This document shows, one piece after another, positions 27,691-38,263 of a DNA stretch of 64,000 nt. The DNA is from Saprospiraceae bacterium (GTDB lineage Bacteria > Bacteroidota > Bacteroidia > Chitinophagales > Saprospiraceae): assembly GCA_958295895.1 (NCBI GenBank), contig CATQHI010000002.1:62001-126000 (forward strand), given 5' to 3'. Under the pieces are notes generated by a model. That model was not told where the DNA came from, ran no database searches, and saw nothing but the letters and a program-made list of their open reading frames with translations. Numbering within the stretch: the first letter of the stretch is position 1; each line of letters begins with the position of its first letter. Made by a program: the position numbers and the translations under genes.

Positions 27691-29286
27691 ATGAAACGTA
27701 GAAATTTTCTCCAAGCGGCGGCCACGCTTAGTATTCCCGCTTTCTTCCCCCTGACCAATACCCGGGCCAGCACCTCGCGCTTTACCTCGATGATCGCGCC
27801 GGACTCCGACCGCATCCTCGTGATTGTACACCTGTTCGGAGGTAACGACGGACTCAATACCCTGATCCCCCTGGATCAGTACGACGACCTCAAGGACGTA
27901 CGCAAACACATCCTCATCGAGGAAAGCCGGATCCATAAGCTGACCGATGAGCTCGGCATCCACCCCGAGATGAAGGACATGAAGAACCTCTTCGATGAGG
28001 GCAAACTTCGTCCCGTACAGAGCGTGGGCTACCCCGACCAGAACCGCAGTCATTTCCGCTCCACCGACATCTATACCTCGGGGTCGGGAGCCGACGAGTT
28101 TTTGACCACCGGCTGGATGGGCCGTTACCTGGACACCCAGTACGCCCACTACCCCGTCAACTACCCGAATCCCGGCCAGCCCCACCCGCCGGCCATCTCG
28201 ATCGGCGACGTGGCCCACCCCACCTGCGAGGGGCCGAAGATCAACTTCAGCCAGACGGTACTCGACCCCGACAACACCCGGGAGCTCAACGCCATGACGG
28301 CGGCCGTACCCAACGATAGGTACGGCGATGAACTTAGCTTCATCCGCACCACGATGCAGCAGACCAATGACTACAACGGCGTCATCAAGGCTGCCGCTCA
28401 GAAGGGCAAAAACGCCGTCACCTACCGCTACCGCGACGACCGTATCTACCCCAAGAACCAGTACAATCCCCTGGCCGAGCAGCTCAAGAAGGTTGCCCGT
28501 ATGATCAGCGGAGGTCTGCAGACCAAGGTCTACACCGTGTACATGAACGGTTTCGATACCCACGCCGGTCAGGTCATCGAAGGAAACGAACACCAGGGTA
28601 CCCACGCTCTGCTGCTGAGTGATGTAAGCCGGGCCATCAGCGACTTCCAGAACGACCTGAAGAAGCAGGGCCTAGAGGAGCGCGTACTCGGTATGACCTT
28701 CAGCGAGTTCGGTCGCCGCATCCGGCCCAACGCCAGCTTCGGTACCGACCACGGTACGGCCGGCCCCATGTTCCTGTTTGGCAACTGCGTCAACGGCGGT
28801 ATCCTGGGCGACAACGTCAAGATCGACCGTAACATCAGCCAGGGCGCGGGCGTGCCCATGCAGTTCGACTTCCGCGACGTGTACGGCTCCATCCTGGTCG
28901 ACTGGTTCAACGTGCCGAGCTACTCGGTCAAGAATCTCCTACACGACAACTTCAAGTACCTACCCATCGCCAGCACCTGTAACGAGGAGAGCACGGCCGA
29001 AACCACGCCGGAGGGGCCCACCGAGGAGGGCTGGGACATCGGCAACCCCCGGCCCAACTCTGCTAACCAGGTGGTGATTAACATCACCAGTCCGGGTACC
29101 AACACCCTGCGCTACACCCTCTTCGACGGGCGCGGGCGTATGGTACTGGCCAACCAGATCAGCGTAGCCGGCACCGCCGACCACGTGCTCTTCACCCGTC
29201 CGGCCCGCCTCCCCTCCGGCACCTACCTGCTGCGGCTAGCTACCGAATCCGGCGGTAACATGACCCGGCAGGTGACCCTCAATTAG
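27691..29286 (+). CDS. DUF1501 secreted protein with T9SS-like C-terminus
   Basis: A 531-residue DUF1501 protein, a family related to the sulfatase/alkaline phosphatase superfamily. The N-terminus MKRRNFLQAAATL is a Tat-type signal. Motifs: LFGGNDGLNTLIPL (~50-63), NRSHFRSTDIYTSG (~118-131), NGFDTHAGQ (~286-294) and FSEFGRRIRPNAS, DHGTAGPMFLFG (~345-380), which hold the metal/substrate His and Asp residues of the family. The last ~85 residues form a beta-sandwich ending SGTYLLRL...RQVTLN, typical of type IX sorting domains. A Tat signal with a T9SS tail would place it outside the outer membrane or on the surface. Function of the pair is unknown; a long antisense frame here is judged a shadow. 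Confidence 0.88.
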   Translation: MKRRNFLQAAATLSIPAFFPLTNTRASTSRFTSMIAPDSDRILVIVHLFGGNDGLNTLIPLDQYDDLKDVRKHILIEESRIHKLTDELGIHPEMKDMKNLFDEGKLRPVQSVGYPDQNRSHFRSTDIYTSGSGADEFLTTGWMGRYLDTQYAHYPVNYPNPGQPHPPAISIGDVAHPTCEGPKINFSQTVLDPDNTRELNAMTAAVPNDRYGDELSFIRTTMQQTNDYNGVIKAAAQKGKNAVTYRYRDDRIYPKNQYNPLAEQLKKVARMISGGLQTKVYTVYMNGFDTHAGQVIEGNEHQGTHALLLSDVSRAISDFQNDLKKQGLEERVLGMTFSEFGRRIRPNASFGTDHGTAGPMFLFGNCVNGGILGDNVKIDRNISQGAGVPMQFDFRDVYGSILVDWFNVPSYSVKNLLHDNFKYLPIASTCNEESTAETTPEGPTEEGWDIGNPRPNSANQVVINITSPGTNTLRYTLFDGRGRMVLANQISVAGTADHVLFTRPARLPSGTYLLRLATESGGNMTRQVTLN

Positions 29287-29347
29287 GTCCGACGTATTGA
29301 CAAAACGGTTCTCCAACACCCAGATAACACTCGACGTTTAGGCGGTT

Positions 29348-29386
29348 ACCAGGGGGGTCCTCGATCCCCCTGGTTTTGCTTTTTTG
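29348..29386 (+). terminator. Terminator after the DUF1501 gene
   Basis: 9-bp stem ACCAGGGGG / CCCCCTGGT (29348-29356, 29366-29374) followed by TTTGCTTTTTT. Confidence 0.85.
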
Positions 29387-29391
29387 CCGCT

Positions 29392-29399
29392 TACCTTTG
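29392..29399 (+). promoter_or_regulatory. -7 element of the uxs-ugd-fcl operon
   Basis: TACCTTTG matches TAnnTTTG exactly, 20 bases before the ATG at 29420. The -33 region overlaps the preceding terminator's T tract. Confidence 0.6.
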
Positions 29400-29419
29400 A
29401 CCAATATTCCCGAGCAAAC

Positions 29420-30379
29420 ATGCCAAAAGTTCTAATTACGGGCGCCGCCGGCTTCCTGGGCTCCCACCTTTCCGACCGCTTCATTGCGGAAGGCTTCCAT
29501 GTCATTGGCATGGATAACCTCATCACCGGCGACATGGACAACATCGCCCACCTAATGCCCCTTAAGGAGTTCGAGTTTTACTACCACGACGTCAGCAAGT
29601 TCGTGCACGTGCCCGGTGAGCTCGACTACATCCTGCACTTTGCTAGCCCGGCCAGCCCCATCGACTACCTCAAAATGCCGATCCAGACCCTCAAGGTCGG
29701 TAGCCTTGGCACCCACAACCTGCTCGGTCTGGCTAAAGCTAAGCGGGCCCGTATGCTCATCGCCTCTACCAGCGAGGTCTACGGTGACCCCCTGGAGCAC
29801 CCCCAGCAGGAAAATTACTGGGGTAACGTTAATCCCGTAGGGCCCCGCGGCGTCTACGACGAGGCCAAGCGCTTTCAGGAAGCCATGACCATGGCCTACC
29901 ACACCTTCCACGGGCTGGAAACTCGCATCGTACGCATCTTCAATACCTACGGCCCCCGCATGCGCCTCGATGACGGCCGCGTACTACCGGCCTTTTTCAG
30001 CCAGGCCATCCGCAGTGAGGGCCTCACCGTTTTCGGTGACGGTAGCCAAACACGCTCCTTCTGCTACGTCGACGACCTGGTGGAAGGCATTTACCGCTTA
30101 CTGATGAGTAACTACGCCCAGCCGGTCAACATCGGCAACCAGGACGAGACGACCATTCTACAGTTCGCCGAGGAGATCATGGAACTGGTCGGTAACCCCG
30201 CTGCGAAGCTGATCCGCAAGCCCCTACCCGTCGACGACCCTAAGGTGCGCCAACCCGACATCAGCCGTGCCAAGGAAGTACTGGGCTGGACTCCCAAAGT
30301 CACCCGCGAGGAAGGCCTACGTAAGAGCCTGCCGTACTTCCGTGAAGCCGTCGCCCGCGCCGATGCCCAGAAAAACTAA
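29420..30379 (+). CDS. uxs: UDP-glucuronate decarboxylase (UDP-xylose synthase)
   Basis: Makes UDP-xylose from UDP-glucuronate. The 319-residue short-chain dehydrogenase has the NAD loop GAAGFLGSH (7-15), [19 protein letters not shown], the catalytic STSEVYGDP and YDEAKR, and [10 protein letters not shown], a set diagnostic for UXS rather than dTDP-glucose dehydratases. Start: ATG 29420; the in-frame TTG at 29384 lies upstream of the -7 element. Its substrate would come from the next gene, ugd, 30 bases downstream. The product predicts xylose in the exported polymer, which is inference. Confidence 0.94.
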   Translation: MPKVLITGAAGFLGSHLSDRFIAEGFHVIGMDNLITGDMDNIAHLMPLKEFEFYYHDVSKFVHVPGELDYILHFASPASPIDYLKMPIQTLKVGSLGTHNLLGLAKAKRARMLIASTSEVYGDPLEHPQQENYWGNVNPVGPRGVYDEAKRFQEAMTMAYHTFHGLETRIVRIFNTYGPRMRLDDGRVLPAFFSQAIRSEGLTVFGDGSQTRSFCYVDDLVEGIYRLLMSNYAQPVNIGNQDETTILQFAEEIMELVGNPAAKLIRKPLPVDDPKVRQPDISRAKEVLGWTPKVTREEGLRKSLPYFREAVARADAQKN

Positions 30380-30409
30380 GTATACCCTTTCCAAAAAACC
30401 CAACCGACT

Positions 30410-31726
30410 ATGAAAATTGCAGTAGTAGGCACCGGCTACGTAGGCCTGGTGACCGGAACGTGCTTCGCCGAAACCGGCAACGACGTTATTTGCGTCGATA
30501 TCGACGCCAATAAGGTCGAGCAAATGAAGCAGGGCAACGTGCCCATCTACGAGCCCGACCTCGACGTGCTCTTCGAGCGCAATCAGCGGCAGGGCCGCCT
30601 CAAATTCACCACTGACCTGAAGGAGGCCGTAGACGCCTCCGACGTCATCTTCCTGGCCCTACCCACCCCCCCCGGCGAGGGCGGCGCGGCCGACCTGAAG
30701 TACATCCTGGGCGTCGCCAAGGATCTTAGCACCCTCATCACCAAGTACACCGTGGTGATCGATAAGAGCACCGTACCCGTAGGCACTGCCGAAAAGGTAC
30801 ACGCCGCCCTGGCCGCAAACCTGGACGAGGAGCTCTTCGACGTGGTCTCCAACCCCGAGTTTCTGCGCGAGGGCGTGGCTGTGGACGACTTCCTCAAGCC
30901 CGACCGCGTAGTGATCGGCACCGACTCGCAGAGGGCCGAGGACAAAATGCGCCGCCTTTACGAGCCCTTCGTGCGCTCCGGCAATCCCATCATCTTCATG
31001 GACCTGCGCTCGGCCGAGATGACCAAGTACGCCGCCAACTCCTACCTGGCCACTCGCATCAGCTTCATGAACGAGATCGCCAACCTCTGCGAAAAAGCGG
31101 GCGCGGACGTAGATGCCGTGCGTAAGGGCATGGGCAGCGACAGCCGGATCGGTAAGCGATTCCTCTTTCCGGGTGTAGGTTACGGTGGCTCCTGCTTTCC
31201 TAAGGATGTACAGGCCCTGGCCATTACCGCCGGGCAGCACGACTACGACTTCAAGATCCTCAACGCGGTCATGGATGTCAACACCAAGCAGCGCTTCCGC
31301 ATCGCCGATAAGCTCGAGGAGTACTACGGTGACGACCTGGGCGGTAAGACCATTGCCCTGTGGGGACTGGCGTTCAAGCCCAACACTGACGATATCCGCG
31401 AGGCACCCGCCCTCTACACCATCGACCGTCTGCTGGAAGCAGGAGCAAACATTCGCGCCTTCGACCCCGAGGCTACCGAGCACGTGCGTAAGATCTACGG
31501 CGATAAGGTCACCTTCTGCACCGATCCCTACGAGGCGCTGGAGGGCTCCGACGCCCTGGCCATCGTGACCGAGTGGAGCGTATTCCGTACGCCCGACTTT
31601 GAGCGGATGAAGTCCTTACTGAACGAGCCGGTCATCTTTGACGGCCGCAATTTGTATGATCTACAGCGGATGCAGGAAGCCGGTTTCCACTACGACAGTA
31701 TCGGACGGCAGCCCGTGGAAGCCTAA
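30410..31726 (+). CDS. ugd: UDP-glucose 6-dehydrogenase
   Basis: Oxidises UDP-glucose to UDP-glucuronate with two NAD+. The 438-residue protein has the N-terminal Rossmann motif GTGYVGLVTG (7-16), the central dimerisation domain with KYAANSYLATRISFMNE, the catalytic Cys262 in GGSCFPKD, and the C-terminal domain with LWGLAFKPNTDDIREAP. Length and motif order match family UDPG/GDP-mannose dehydrogenases of the UGD subtype. It sits in one operon with uxs and fcl (gaps of 30 and 18 bases). Confidence 0.96.
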   Translation: MKIAVVGTGYVGLVTGTCFAETGNDVICVDIDANKVEQMKQGNVPIYEPDLDVLFERNQRQGRLKFTTDLKEAVDASDVIFLALPTPPGEGGAADLKYILGVAKDLSTLITKYTVVIDKSTVPVGTAEKVHAALAANLDEELFDVVSNPEFLREGVAVDDFLKPDRVVIGTDSQRAEDKMRRLYEPFVRSGNPIIFMDLRSAEMTKYAANSYLATRISFMNEIANLCEKAGADVDAVRKGMGSDSRIGKRFLFPGVGYGGSCFPKDVQALAITAGQHDYDFKILNAVMDVNTKQRFRIADKLEEYYGDDLGGKTIALWGLAFKPNTDDIREAPALYTIDRLLEAGANIRAFDPEATEHVRKIYGDKVTFCTDPYEALEGSDALAIVTEWSVFRTPDFERMKSLLNEPVIFDGRNLYDLQRMQEAGFHYDSIGRQPVEA

Positions 31727-31744
31727 CCCTAAGATCACCACAAG

Positions 31745-32677
31745 ATGACACCAGCCAACAAAATCTATGTCGCGGGGCACCGCGGCATGGTCGGCTCCGC
31801 CATTGTCCGCAAGCTACGGGCCAATGGCTACGAGAACATCGTAACCCGCACCAGTAAAGAACTCGACCTACGCGACCAGCCGGCCGTGCACGAGTTCTTT
31901 GCCGCCGAACAGCCCGAATACGTCTTCCTCGCCGCAGCCAAGGTAGGCGGTATTATGGCCAATAATGTCTACCGCGGCGAGTTCCTCTACGACAACCTCA
32001 TGATCGAGGCCAACATCATCGAAGCCGCCCGGCAGCATGAGGTAAAGAAACTCCAGTTTCTCGGTTCCTCCTGCATCTACCCTAAGCTGGCCCCCCAGCC
32101 CCTTACCGAAGATGCTCTACTGACTGGCCCCCTAGAGCCCACCAACGAGCCCTACGCCATCGCCAAGATCACCGGCATCAAGCTCTGCGACGCCTACCGC
32201 GCCCAGTACGGCTGCGACTACATCTCGGTGATGCCCACCAACCTCTACGGCCCCAACGACAACTACAACCTGGAGACCAGCCACGTGCTCCCCGCCCTGA
32301 TCCGTAAGTTTCACGAGGCGAAAAAGGAAGGCGCACCCGAGGTCGTCATGTGGGGCACGGGCTCGCCAAAGCGCGAGTTCCTCCACGCCGACGACTTGGC
32401 CGCCGCCTGCGTCTTCCTGATGCATAACTTCAGCGACTATGGCTTCGTCAACGTAGGCACCGGTGAGGACCTCAGTATCTATGCCCTAGCCGAAACGATC
32501 AAAGACGTAGTAGGCTACGAAGGGCAGATCACCAAAGACCCCTCCAAGCCCGACGGCACCCCCCGCAAACTCATGAACGTAGATAAGCTGCACGGCATGG
32601 GCTGGCAGCACTCGATCGGACTGCGGGAGGGGATCGAGGGGGTGTATGCTAACTTAGATTCTGCTGACTGGTACTAA
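31745..32677 (+). CDS. fcl: GDP-L-fucose synthase
   Basis: Epimerase-reductase (also wcaG) completing GDP-L-fucose from the product of gmd. The 310-residue protein shows GHRGMVGSA (9-17), the catalytic SSCIYPK with its Cys, YAIAKITG (Tyr/Lys) and the [10 protein letters not shown] segment, all characteristic. Its separation from gmd by two DUF genes and two other sugar genes is unusual, since gmd and fcl are normally adjacent. The gene ends just before a hairpin-rich convergent junction with sucD. Confidence 0.96.
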   Translation: MTPANKIYVAGHRGMVGSAIVRKLRANGYENIVTRTSKELDLRDQPAVHEFFAAEQPEYVFLAAAKVGGIMANNVYRGEFLYDNLMIEANIIEAARQHEVKKLQFLGSSCIYPKLAPQPLTEDALLTGPLEPTNEPYAIAKITGIKLCDAYRAQYGCDYISVMPTNLYGPNDNYNLETSHVLPALIRKFHEAKKEGAPEVVMWGTGSPKREFLHADDLAAACVFLMHNFSDYGFVNVGTGEDLSIYALAETIKDVVGYEGQITKDPSKPDGTPRKLMNVDKLHGMGWQHSIGLREGIEGVYANLDSADWY

Positions 32678-32685
32678 AGTTCACT

Positions 32686-32745
32686 ACCGAGGTTACAGAG
32701 GGCTTCACAGAGGTACTCACAGCGTACTCCGTGGTGAACTACCCA
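32686..32745. terminator. Imperfect inverted repeat at the fcl/sucD convergence
   Basis: Arms GTTCACTACCGAG and CTCCGTGGTGAAC pair with two mismatches around a loop containing ACAGAGG-type repeats. Position between convergent stops suggests a bidirectional terminator. The right arm runs to about the last codons of sucD. Related sequence occurs at 60072-60165. Confidence 0.5.
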
Positions 32746-33611
32746 CGCAAGGCAGCCACCATAGTACTCCCAATATCCGCCGGGCTCTTCACCACGTGGA
32801 TCCCACACTCCTCCATGATTTTCATTTTAGCCTCCGCAGTGTCCTCGTGGCCCCCAACGATGGCACCGGCGTGGCCCATCGTACGGCCCTTAGGAGCGGT
32901 CTGACCGGCGATGAAGCCGACGACGGGCTTAGTACCGTGCTCCTTCACGTAGCGGGCGGCATCGGCCTCCATCGTGCCGCCGATCTCGCCAATCATGATG
33001 ATGCCCTCAGTACCGGGGTCGTTCATCAGTAGCTCAACGGCGTCCTTGGTGGTGGTGCCAATGATAGGATCGCCACCAATGCCGATGCAGGTACTCTGTC
33101 CCATACCCGCCTTGGTGACCTGGTCCACGGCCTCGTAGGTCAGGGTACCCGAGCGGCTCACGATACCGATCTTGCCGGGGGTGTGGATGAAGCCGGGCAT
33201 AATGCCGCACTTAGCCTGTCCGGGGGTGATTACGCCGGGGCAGTTGGGACCGATCAGCCGCGTATCGTAGTCGTTAATGAACGCACGCACCTTGACCATG
33301 TCCTGCACCGGGATCCCCTCCGTGATACAGATGATCACACCGATTCCGGCAGCGGCAGCCTCCATAATCGCATCGGCGGCAAAGGGGGGGGGTACGAAAA
33401 TGACCGATACATCCGCACCGGCCTCTTTAACGGCCTCAGCCACGGTGTTAAAAACGGGCCGGTCGAGGTGCGTCTGACCACCCTTGCCGGGGGTGACGCC
33501 ACCAACGACGTTAGTACCGTACTCGATCATCTGCTCGGCGTGGAAGCTCCCCTCCTTACCCGTGATACCTTGTATAATAACCTTAGAATCCGAAGTAACT
33601 AAAACTGGCAT
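32739..33611 (-). CDS. sucD: Succinyl-CoA ligase alpha subunit
   Basis: ADP/GDP-forming succinate-CoA ligase, TCA cycle. The 290-residue protein has the CoA-binding N-terminal domain ([14 protein letters not shown], 15-28; [10 protein letters not shown]), the ligase domain, RLIGPNCPG, and the phosphohistidine His247 in GHAGAIVGG. Length equals the family norm (~290). The beta subunit is not in this window. The gene follows the divIC-like gene by 6 bases and probably belongs to the carA-eno run. Confidence 0.97.
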   Translation of the reverse strand: MPVLVTSDSKVIIQGITGKEGSFHAEQMIEYGTNVVGGVTPGKGGQTHLDRPVFNTVAEAVKEAGADVSVIFVPPPFAADAIMEAAAAGIGVIICITEGIPVQDMVKVRAFINDYDTRLIGPNCPGVITPGQAKCGIMPGFIHTPGKIGIVSRSGTLTYEAVDQVTKAGMGQSTCIGIGGDPIIGTTTKDAVELLMNDPGTEGIIMIGEIGGTMEADAARYVKEHGTKPVVGFIAGQTAPKGRTMGHAGAIVGGHEDTAEAKMKIMEECGIHVVKSPADIGSTMVAALRG

Positions 33612-33617
33612 TTCGTA

Positions 33618-33935
33618 TTATTTATCGACGATGATGAAGACATCCTCGTCATCCTGTTGCATGTAGTAATTCTCCCGCGCGAAGCGCTCGCGGTTCTGCT
33701 CCATATCCAACTTCGTCGCCTCGGCCTGAGCCGTCAGCTCGTCGTAGCGCTCCAGGTCCGCCTCCAGTCGGTTCACCGTGCGGTGTAGTCGCAGCTGTGT
33801 ACTTACGTCATGCCGGTCTACGAACACCATCAAAATCACGAAACCCACTAGCGTAAAGAAGTACTTGTTACGCAGGTAAGCGGGTACTTTCAGCCAGAGG
33901 GTGGTGAGGGGGTTTTGGGACTTGCGGGGGGGCAT
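33618..33935 (-). CDS. FtsB/DivIC-like septum formation initiator
   Basis: A 105-residue single-pass membrane protein: short basic N-terminus, one transmembrane helix (~28-42), then a coiled coil (~50-85) ending in RENYYMQQDDEDVFII. This is the Septum_form_initiator (FtsB/DivIC) layout, a scaffold of the divisome. Its place directly after eno is conserved in many bacteria and supports the call. It lies 46 bases downstream of eno and just before sucD, all on the minus strand. Confidence 0.85.
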   Translation of the reverse strand: MPPRKSQNPLTTLWLKVPAYLRNKYFFTLVGFVILMVFVDRHDVSTQLRLHRTVNRLEADLERYDELTAQAEATKLDMEQNRERFARENYYMQQDDEDVFIIVDK

Positions 33936-33981
33936 GGGGTGAAGGTAGGGGTTGGTAAGTTGTTGAGGTAGCGAGGTGTAA

Positions 33982-35286
<1,305 letters not shown>

Positions 35287-36387
35287 TTATTTGCGGGCTT
35301 TGATTAAATCTACAAACTGGTCAAAGAGGTAGGCCGCATCGTGGGGCCCCGGGCTTGCCTCCGGGTGGTACTGCACACTGAAGGCGGGTTTGCCGATGAT
35401 GCGGATGCCCTCGATCGTGTCGTCGTTGAGGTTGCGGTGGGTGATCTCTACGACGTCAAGCTTCTCCTGGATGGCCTCGGGGCTCACGCCGAAGCCGTGG
35501 TTCTGACTCGTGATCTCGCTCTTACCGGTGATCAGGTTGAAGACCGGGTGGTTGATGCCGCGGTGGCCGTTGTGCATCTTGTAGGTCGGAATACCAACGG
35601 CGCGAGCCAGGATCTGGTGACCGAGGCAGATGCCAAACATGGGCTTATCCTCTGCCAGCATGGCCTGGGCGGTCTCTACGGCATAATCCATGGCACCGGG
35701 GTCACCGGGGCCGTTGCTGATGAACAGGCCATCGGCACCGAACTGATCGATCTCGGCCATCGTAGTGCGGGCAGGAAAGACCTTGACGTAGCAGTCGCGC
35801 TTCACGAAGTTGCGCAGGATATTCTTCTTCGTCCCCAGGTCGAGCACAGCAATCTTTATGGGCGCGTTGGGGTCACCTAGGGTGTAGGTTTCCTGGGTGG
35901 TAACGTGGCTACTCAGCTCCAGGCCCTCCATATCGGGCGCGGCGTCGAGCTGCCGCTTCAGGTCCTCCAGGTCGAAGTTGTCGCTGGAGATGATGGCGTT
36001 CATAGCTCCCTTGTCGCGGATGTGGCGCACGATAGCGCGGGTATCCACATCGCTAATACCTACAACGCCCTCCCGCTCGAAGTAGTCCTGAATGGACGAC
36101 TGGGCCTGCTGCCGGCTGAAGGGCACGGTGAAGTTCTTACAGATCAGACCGGCGATCTTGACGCTATCGGATTCGATGTCGGTATCCTTGATGCCGTAGT
36201 TGCCAATGTGCGCATTGGTGGCTACCAGTATCTGCCCGTAGTAGCTGGGGTCGGTGAAGATCTCTTGGTAGCCCGTCATGCCGGTATTGAAGCAAATCTC
36301 CCCGATGGTGGTACCGATCTTTCCGGCAGCCCGGCCCTCGTAGGTGGTACCGTCGGCGAGGAGAAGGATAGCGCGCTGTTCGCTCAT
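35287..36387 (-). CDS. carA: Carbamoyl-phosphate synthase small subunit
   Basis: Glutaminase subunit supplying ammonia for carbamoyl phosphate (arginine and pyrimidine synthesis). From ATG 36387 the product is 366 residues with GEICFNTGMTGYQEIFTDPS, the glutaminase nucleophile Cys254 in FGICLGHQ and the partner His/Glu in VQYHPEASPGP. An upstream initiator at 36483 would add a tail translated from a copy of the dispersed GC-rich element and is rejected. A -7-like box TATCTTCG lies at 36423-36416, 28 bases before the start. The large subunit carB is not in the window. Confidence 0.96.
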   Translation of the reverse strand: MSEQRAILLLADGTTYEGRAAGKIGTTIGEICFNTGMTGYQEIFTDPSYYGQILVATNAHIGNYGIKDTDIESDSVKIAGLICKNFTVPFSRQQAQSSIQDYFEREGVVGISDVDTRAIVRHIRDKGAMNAIISSDNFDLEDLKRQLDAAPDMEGLELSSHVTTQETYTLGDPNAPIKIAVLDLGTKKNILRNFVKRDCYVKVFPARTTMAEIDQFGADGLFISNGPGDPGAMDYAVETAQAMLAEDKPMFGICLGHQILARAVGIPTYKMHNGHRGINHPVFNLITGKSEITSQNHGFGVSPEAIQEKLDVVEITHRNLNDDTIEGIRIIGKPAFSVQYHPEASPGPHDAAYLFDQFVDLIKARK

Positions 36388-36415
36388 AGGGGTGGCGGGG
36401 TAGTTTTCTCGGCGG

Positions 36416-36423
36416 CGAAGATA
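36416..36423 (-). promoter_or_regulatory. Candidate -7 element of carA-eno
   Basis: The minus strand reads TATCTTCG, one mismatch to TAnnTTTG, 28 bases upstream of carA; a TTTG adjoins the GC-rich element further upstream, but the spacing (31 bases or more) is too long for a standard -33. Confidence 0.4.
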
Positions 36424-36437
36424 GGGTACATCACTTT

Positions 36438-36455
36438 GGGCGGGGACGCAGGTGC
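36438..36455 (-). repeat. Dispersed GC-rich element, copy 3 (one mismatch)
   Basis: Minus strand GCACCTGCGTCCCCGCCC, preceded by TTT, 51 bases upstream of and co-oriented with carA. Confidence 0.65.
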
Positions 36456-36530
36456 AAAGAACATGCGCCGGGCCGGGGAGCAAAACGTTAAATAGAGGAT
36501 CAACGTTACATATTCAGCCTCAAACCACCC

Positions 36531-37064
36531 ATGCAAGAATCCTTCTTTTACGACAGCTGGCGGGATCTACTGCAGATCGCCATCACCGTACCGATTATCT
36601 ATTTTTTCATCATCGTAGCGGTGCGCGTGGCGGGTAAGCGGTCGACCTCCCAGATGAATAACTTCGACTGGATTGTAACAGTAGCCATCGGTGCCATAGC
36701 CGGGGCTGGCATCATGCGTAAGGGGTCCGCCATCGTGGAGACGCTGCTGGCGATTGCTTTGCTACTACTCCTACAGTGGCTACTGACGACCGCCGTACGG
36801 ATGAATAGACCGCTACAACGCCTCGTTAAGGCCCGCCCCACCCTGCTGGTCCACGAGGGCGAATTTATTGAGGAGAGTATGCGACGGGAGCGAATCACCA
36901 GGGGGGAGGTGCTTTCCGCCCTGCGCGTCAGTGGTCTGACCGCCGTGGACCAGGCCAAGTGGGTGATCCTGGAGCCGGATGCATCGATGAGCGTGATCCC
37001 GATGTCCAACGACACCGCGAGCCCGGAGGATTTGGCAGAGGTGCAAACACCGAAAAAGACTTAG
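36531..37064 (+). CDS. DUF421 (YetF-like) membrane protein
   Basis: A 177-residue protein with about three N-terminal membrane helices (~14-35, ~45-62, ~65-85) and a C-terminal soluble domain. Family features: VRVAGKRSTSQMNNFDWIVTVAIG (conserved K-R and the membrane entry), PTLLVHEGEF and ALRVSGL, matching DUF421/YetF. The function of the family is not established. It lies divergent to carA; two AACGTTA repeats (36484-36490, 36502-36508) precede the start. The following lipoprotein gene starts 26 bases later. Confidence 0.85.
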   Translation: MQESFFYDSWRDLLQIAITVPIIYFFIIVAVRVAGKRSTSQMNNFDWIVTVAIGAIAGAGIMRKGSAIVETLLAIALLLLLQWLLTTAVRMNRPLQRLVKARPTLLVHEGEFIEESMRRERITRGEVLSALRVSGLTAVDQAKWVILEPDASMSVIPMSNDTASPEDLAEVQTPKKT

Positions 37065-37090
37065 CTTTCGCGCCAAAGTACGTTCCGTTC

Positions 37091-38260
37091 ATGCGCCCGA
37101 TTCTGCTCCTATTCCTGTTGCCAGCTCTTTTGCTCGAGTATGCTTGCCAGTCCGATTCCACCAGTGCTGCATCCGGCGGCCCCGCCCCGGAGACGGTTGA
37201 TAGCCTGTCCGTTACGGAGAGCCCCTTCGGGGAGACGCCGGACGGTGCGGTGACCAAATACACCCTCGAAAACGCCAACGGGATGCAGGTGAGCGTGATC
37301 AACCAGGGCGGTATCATCACCAATATTGTGGTGCCGGATAAGGCTGGCAACATGGCCGATATAGCCCTAGGCTTCGATAGTATCGGTGGCTACCTGGCGG
37401 AGTATCCCTACTTCGGGGCCTTCATCGGTCGCTACGGAAACCGCATCGCGGAGGGGAGATTTGCGCTCGATGGGGAACCGTACACCCTGCCCGTCAATAA
37501 TGGCCCCAATAGCCTGCACGGCGGGCTACAGGGCTTCGACAAGAAGTACTGGACGGCTACCCCCCTGGAAGAAAACGACCGGGTGGGCGTCAGACTCACC
37601 GGTACGAGCCCCGACGGCGAGGAGGGCTACCCGGGCAGCCTCACGGTGACCGTCGACTACTGGCTCGACGACGACAATGCCCTCACCCTCGACTACACCG
37701 CCGAGACCGATGAGGCCACGCCGGTCAACCTGACCAATCATTCGTACTTTAACCTGCGGGGAGCCGGTAACGGCGACATCCTGGGCCACGAGCTAATGAT
37801 CGCTGCCGACCGGTTCACGCCGGTCGACGAGACGCTCATCCCTACCGGCGAGCTTCAATCGGTAGAGGGTACGCCCTTTGACTTTCGCCAGCCTACGCCG
37901 ATCGGGGAGCGGATCGAGGCCGACGATGAGCAGATCCGCTTCGGCGGCGGCTACGACCACAACTTCGTACTCAGCCGGAATGGGGAGGGCCTGCAGCAGA
38001 TCGCCACCGTATACGAGCCCGAAACCGGTCGCACCCTGGAGGTGGAGACCACCGAGCCCGGCGTACAATTCTACAGCGGCAACTTCCTCGACGGCAGCAA
38101 CATCGGCAAGGGTGGACAGCCCTACGAACTGCGCACCGGCTTCTGCCTGGAAACCCAGCATTTCCCCGACTCGCCCAATCAGCCGGACTTTCCCTCGACC
38201 ATCCTCCAGCCGGGGGAGACCTATAGGAGTACGACCGTGTACCGCTTCGGGGTGCGGTAG
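37091..38260 (+). CDS. galM: Aldose 1-epimerase lipoprotein
   Basis: Mutarotase that interconverts alpha and beta anomers of sugars. From ATG 37091 the 389-residue product begins with a lipoprotein signal (Cys19 in LLEYAC), so it is periplasmic or outer-membrane attached. Motifs: GRYGNRIAEGRF (~118-129), NGPNSLHGG, the catalytic-type His in NLTNHSYFNL, YDHNFVL and GVQFYSGNFLDG. A longer frame from 36959 overlaps the DUF421 gene and is rejected. It converges on a GH43 gene only 3 bases away and probably acts on sugars released by the two hydrolases. Confidence 0.93.
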   Translation: MRPILLLFLLPALLLEYACQSDSTSAASGGPAPETVDSLSVTESPFGETPDGAVTKYTLENANGMQVSVINQGGIITNIVVPDKAGNMADIALGFDSIGGYLAEYPYFGAFIGRYGNRIAEGRFALDGEPYTLPVNNGPNSLHGGLQGFDKKYWTATPLEENDRVGVRLTGTSPDGEEGYPGSLTVTVDYWLDDDNALTLDYTAETDEATPVNLTNHSYFNLRGAGNGDILGHELMIAADRFTPVDETLIPTGELQSVEGTPFDFRQPTPIGERIEADDEQIRFGGGYDHNFVLSRNGEGLQQIATVYEPETGRTLEVETTEPGVQFYSGNFLDGSNIGKGGQPYELRTGFCLETQHFPDSPNQPDFPSTILQPGETYRSTTVYRFGVR

Positions 38261-38263
38261 GGG

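Noticed and set aside
27685-28605. 306-codon minus-strand open frame opposite the DUF1501 gene
   Set aside because: It lies wholly within a well-recognised gene, has no recognisable motif and is explained by GC-rich codon use; similar shadows oppose wcaJ, ugd and recF.
29384-29419. TTG at 29384 as the start of uxs
   Set aside because: It precedes the exact -7 element TACCTTTG (29392-29399); the ATG at 29420 gives the standard N-terminus.
36484-36508. Two AACGTTA copies upstream of the DUF421 gene as an operator
   Set aside because: Only 7 bases each with a palindromic core expected by chance; no supporting promoter spacing.
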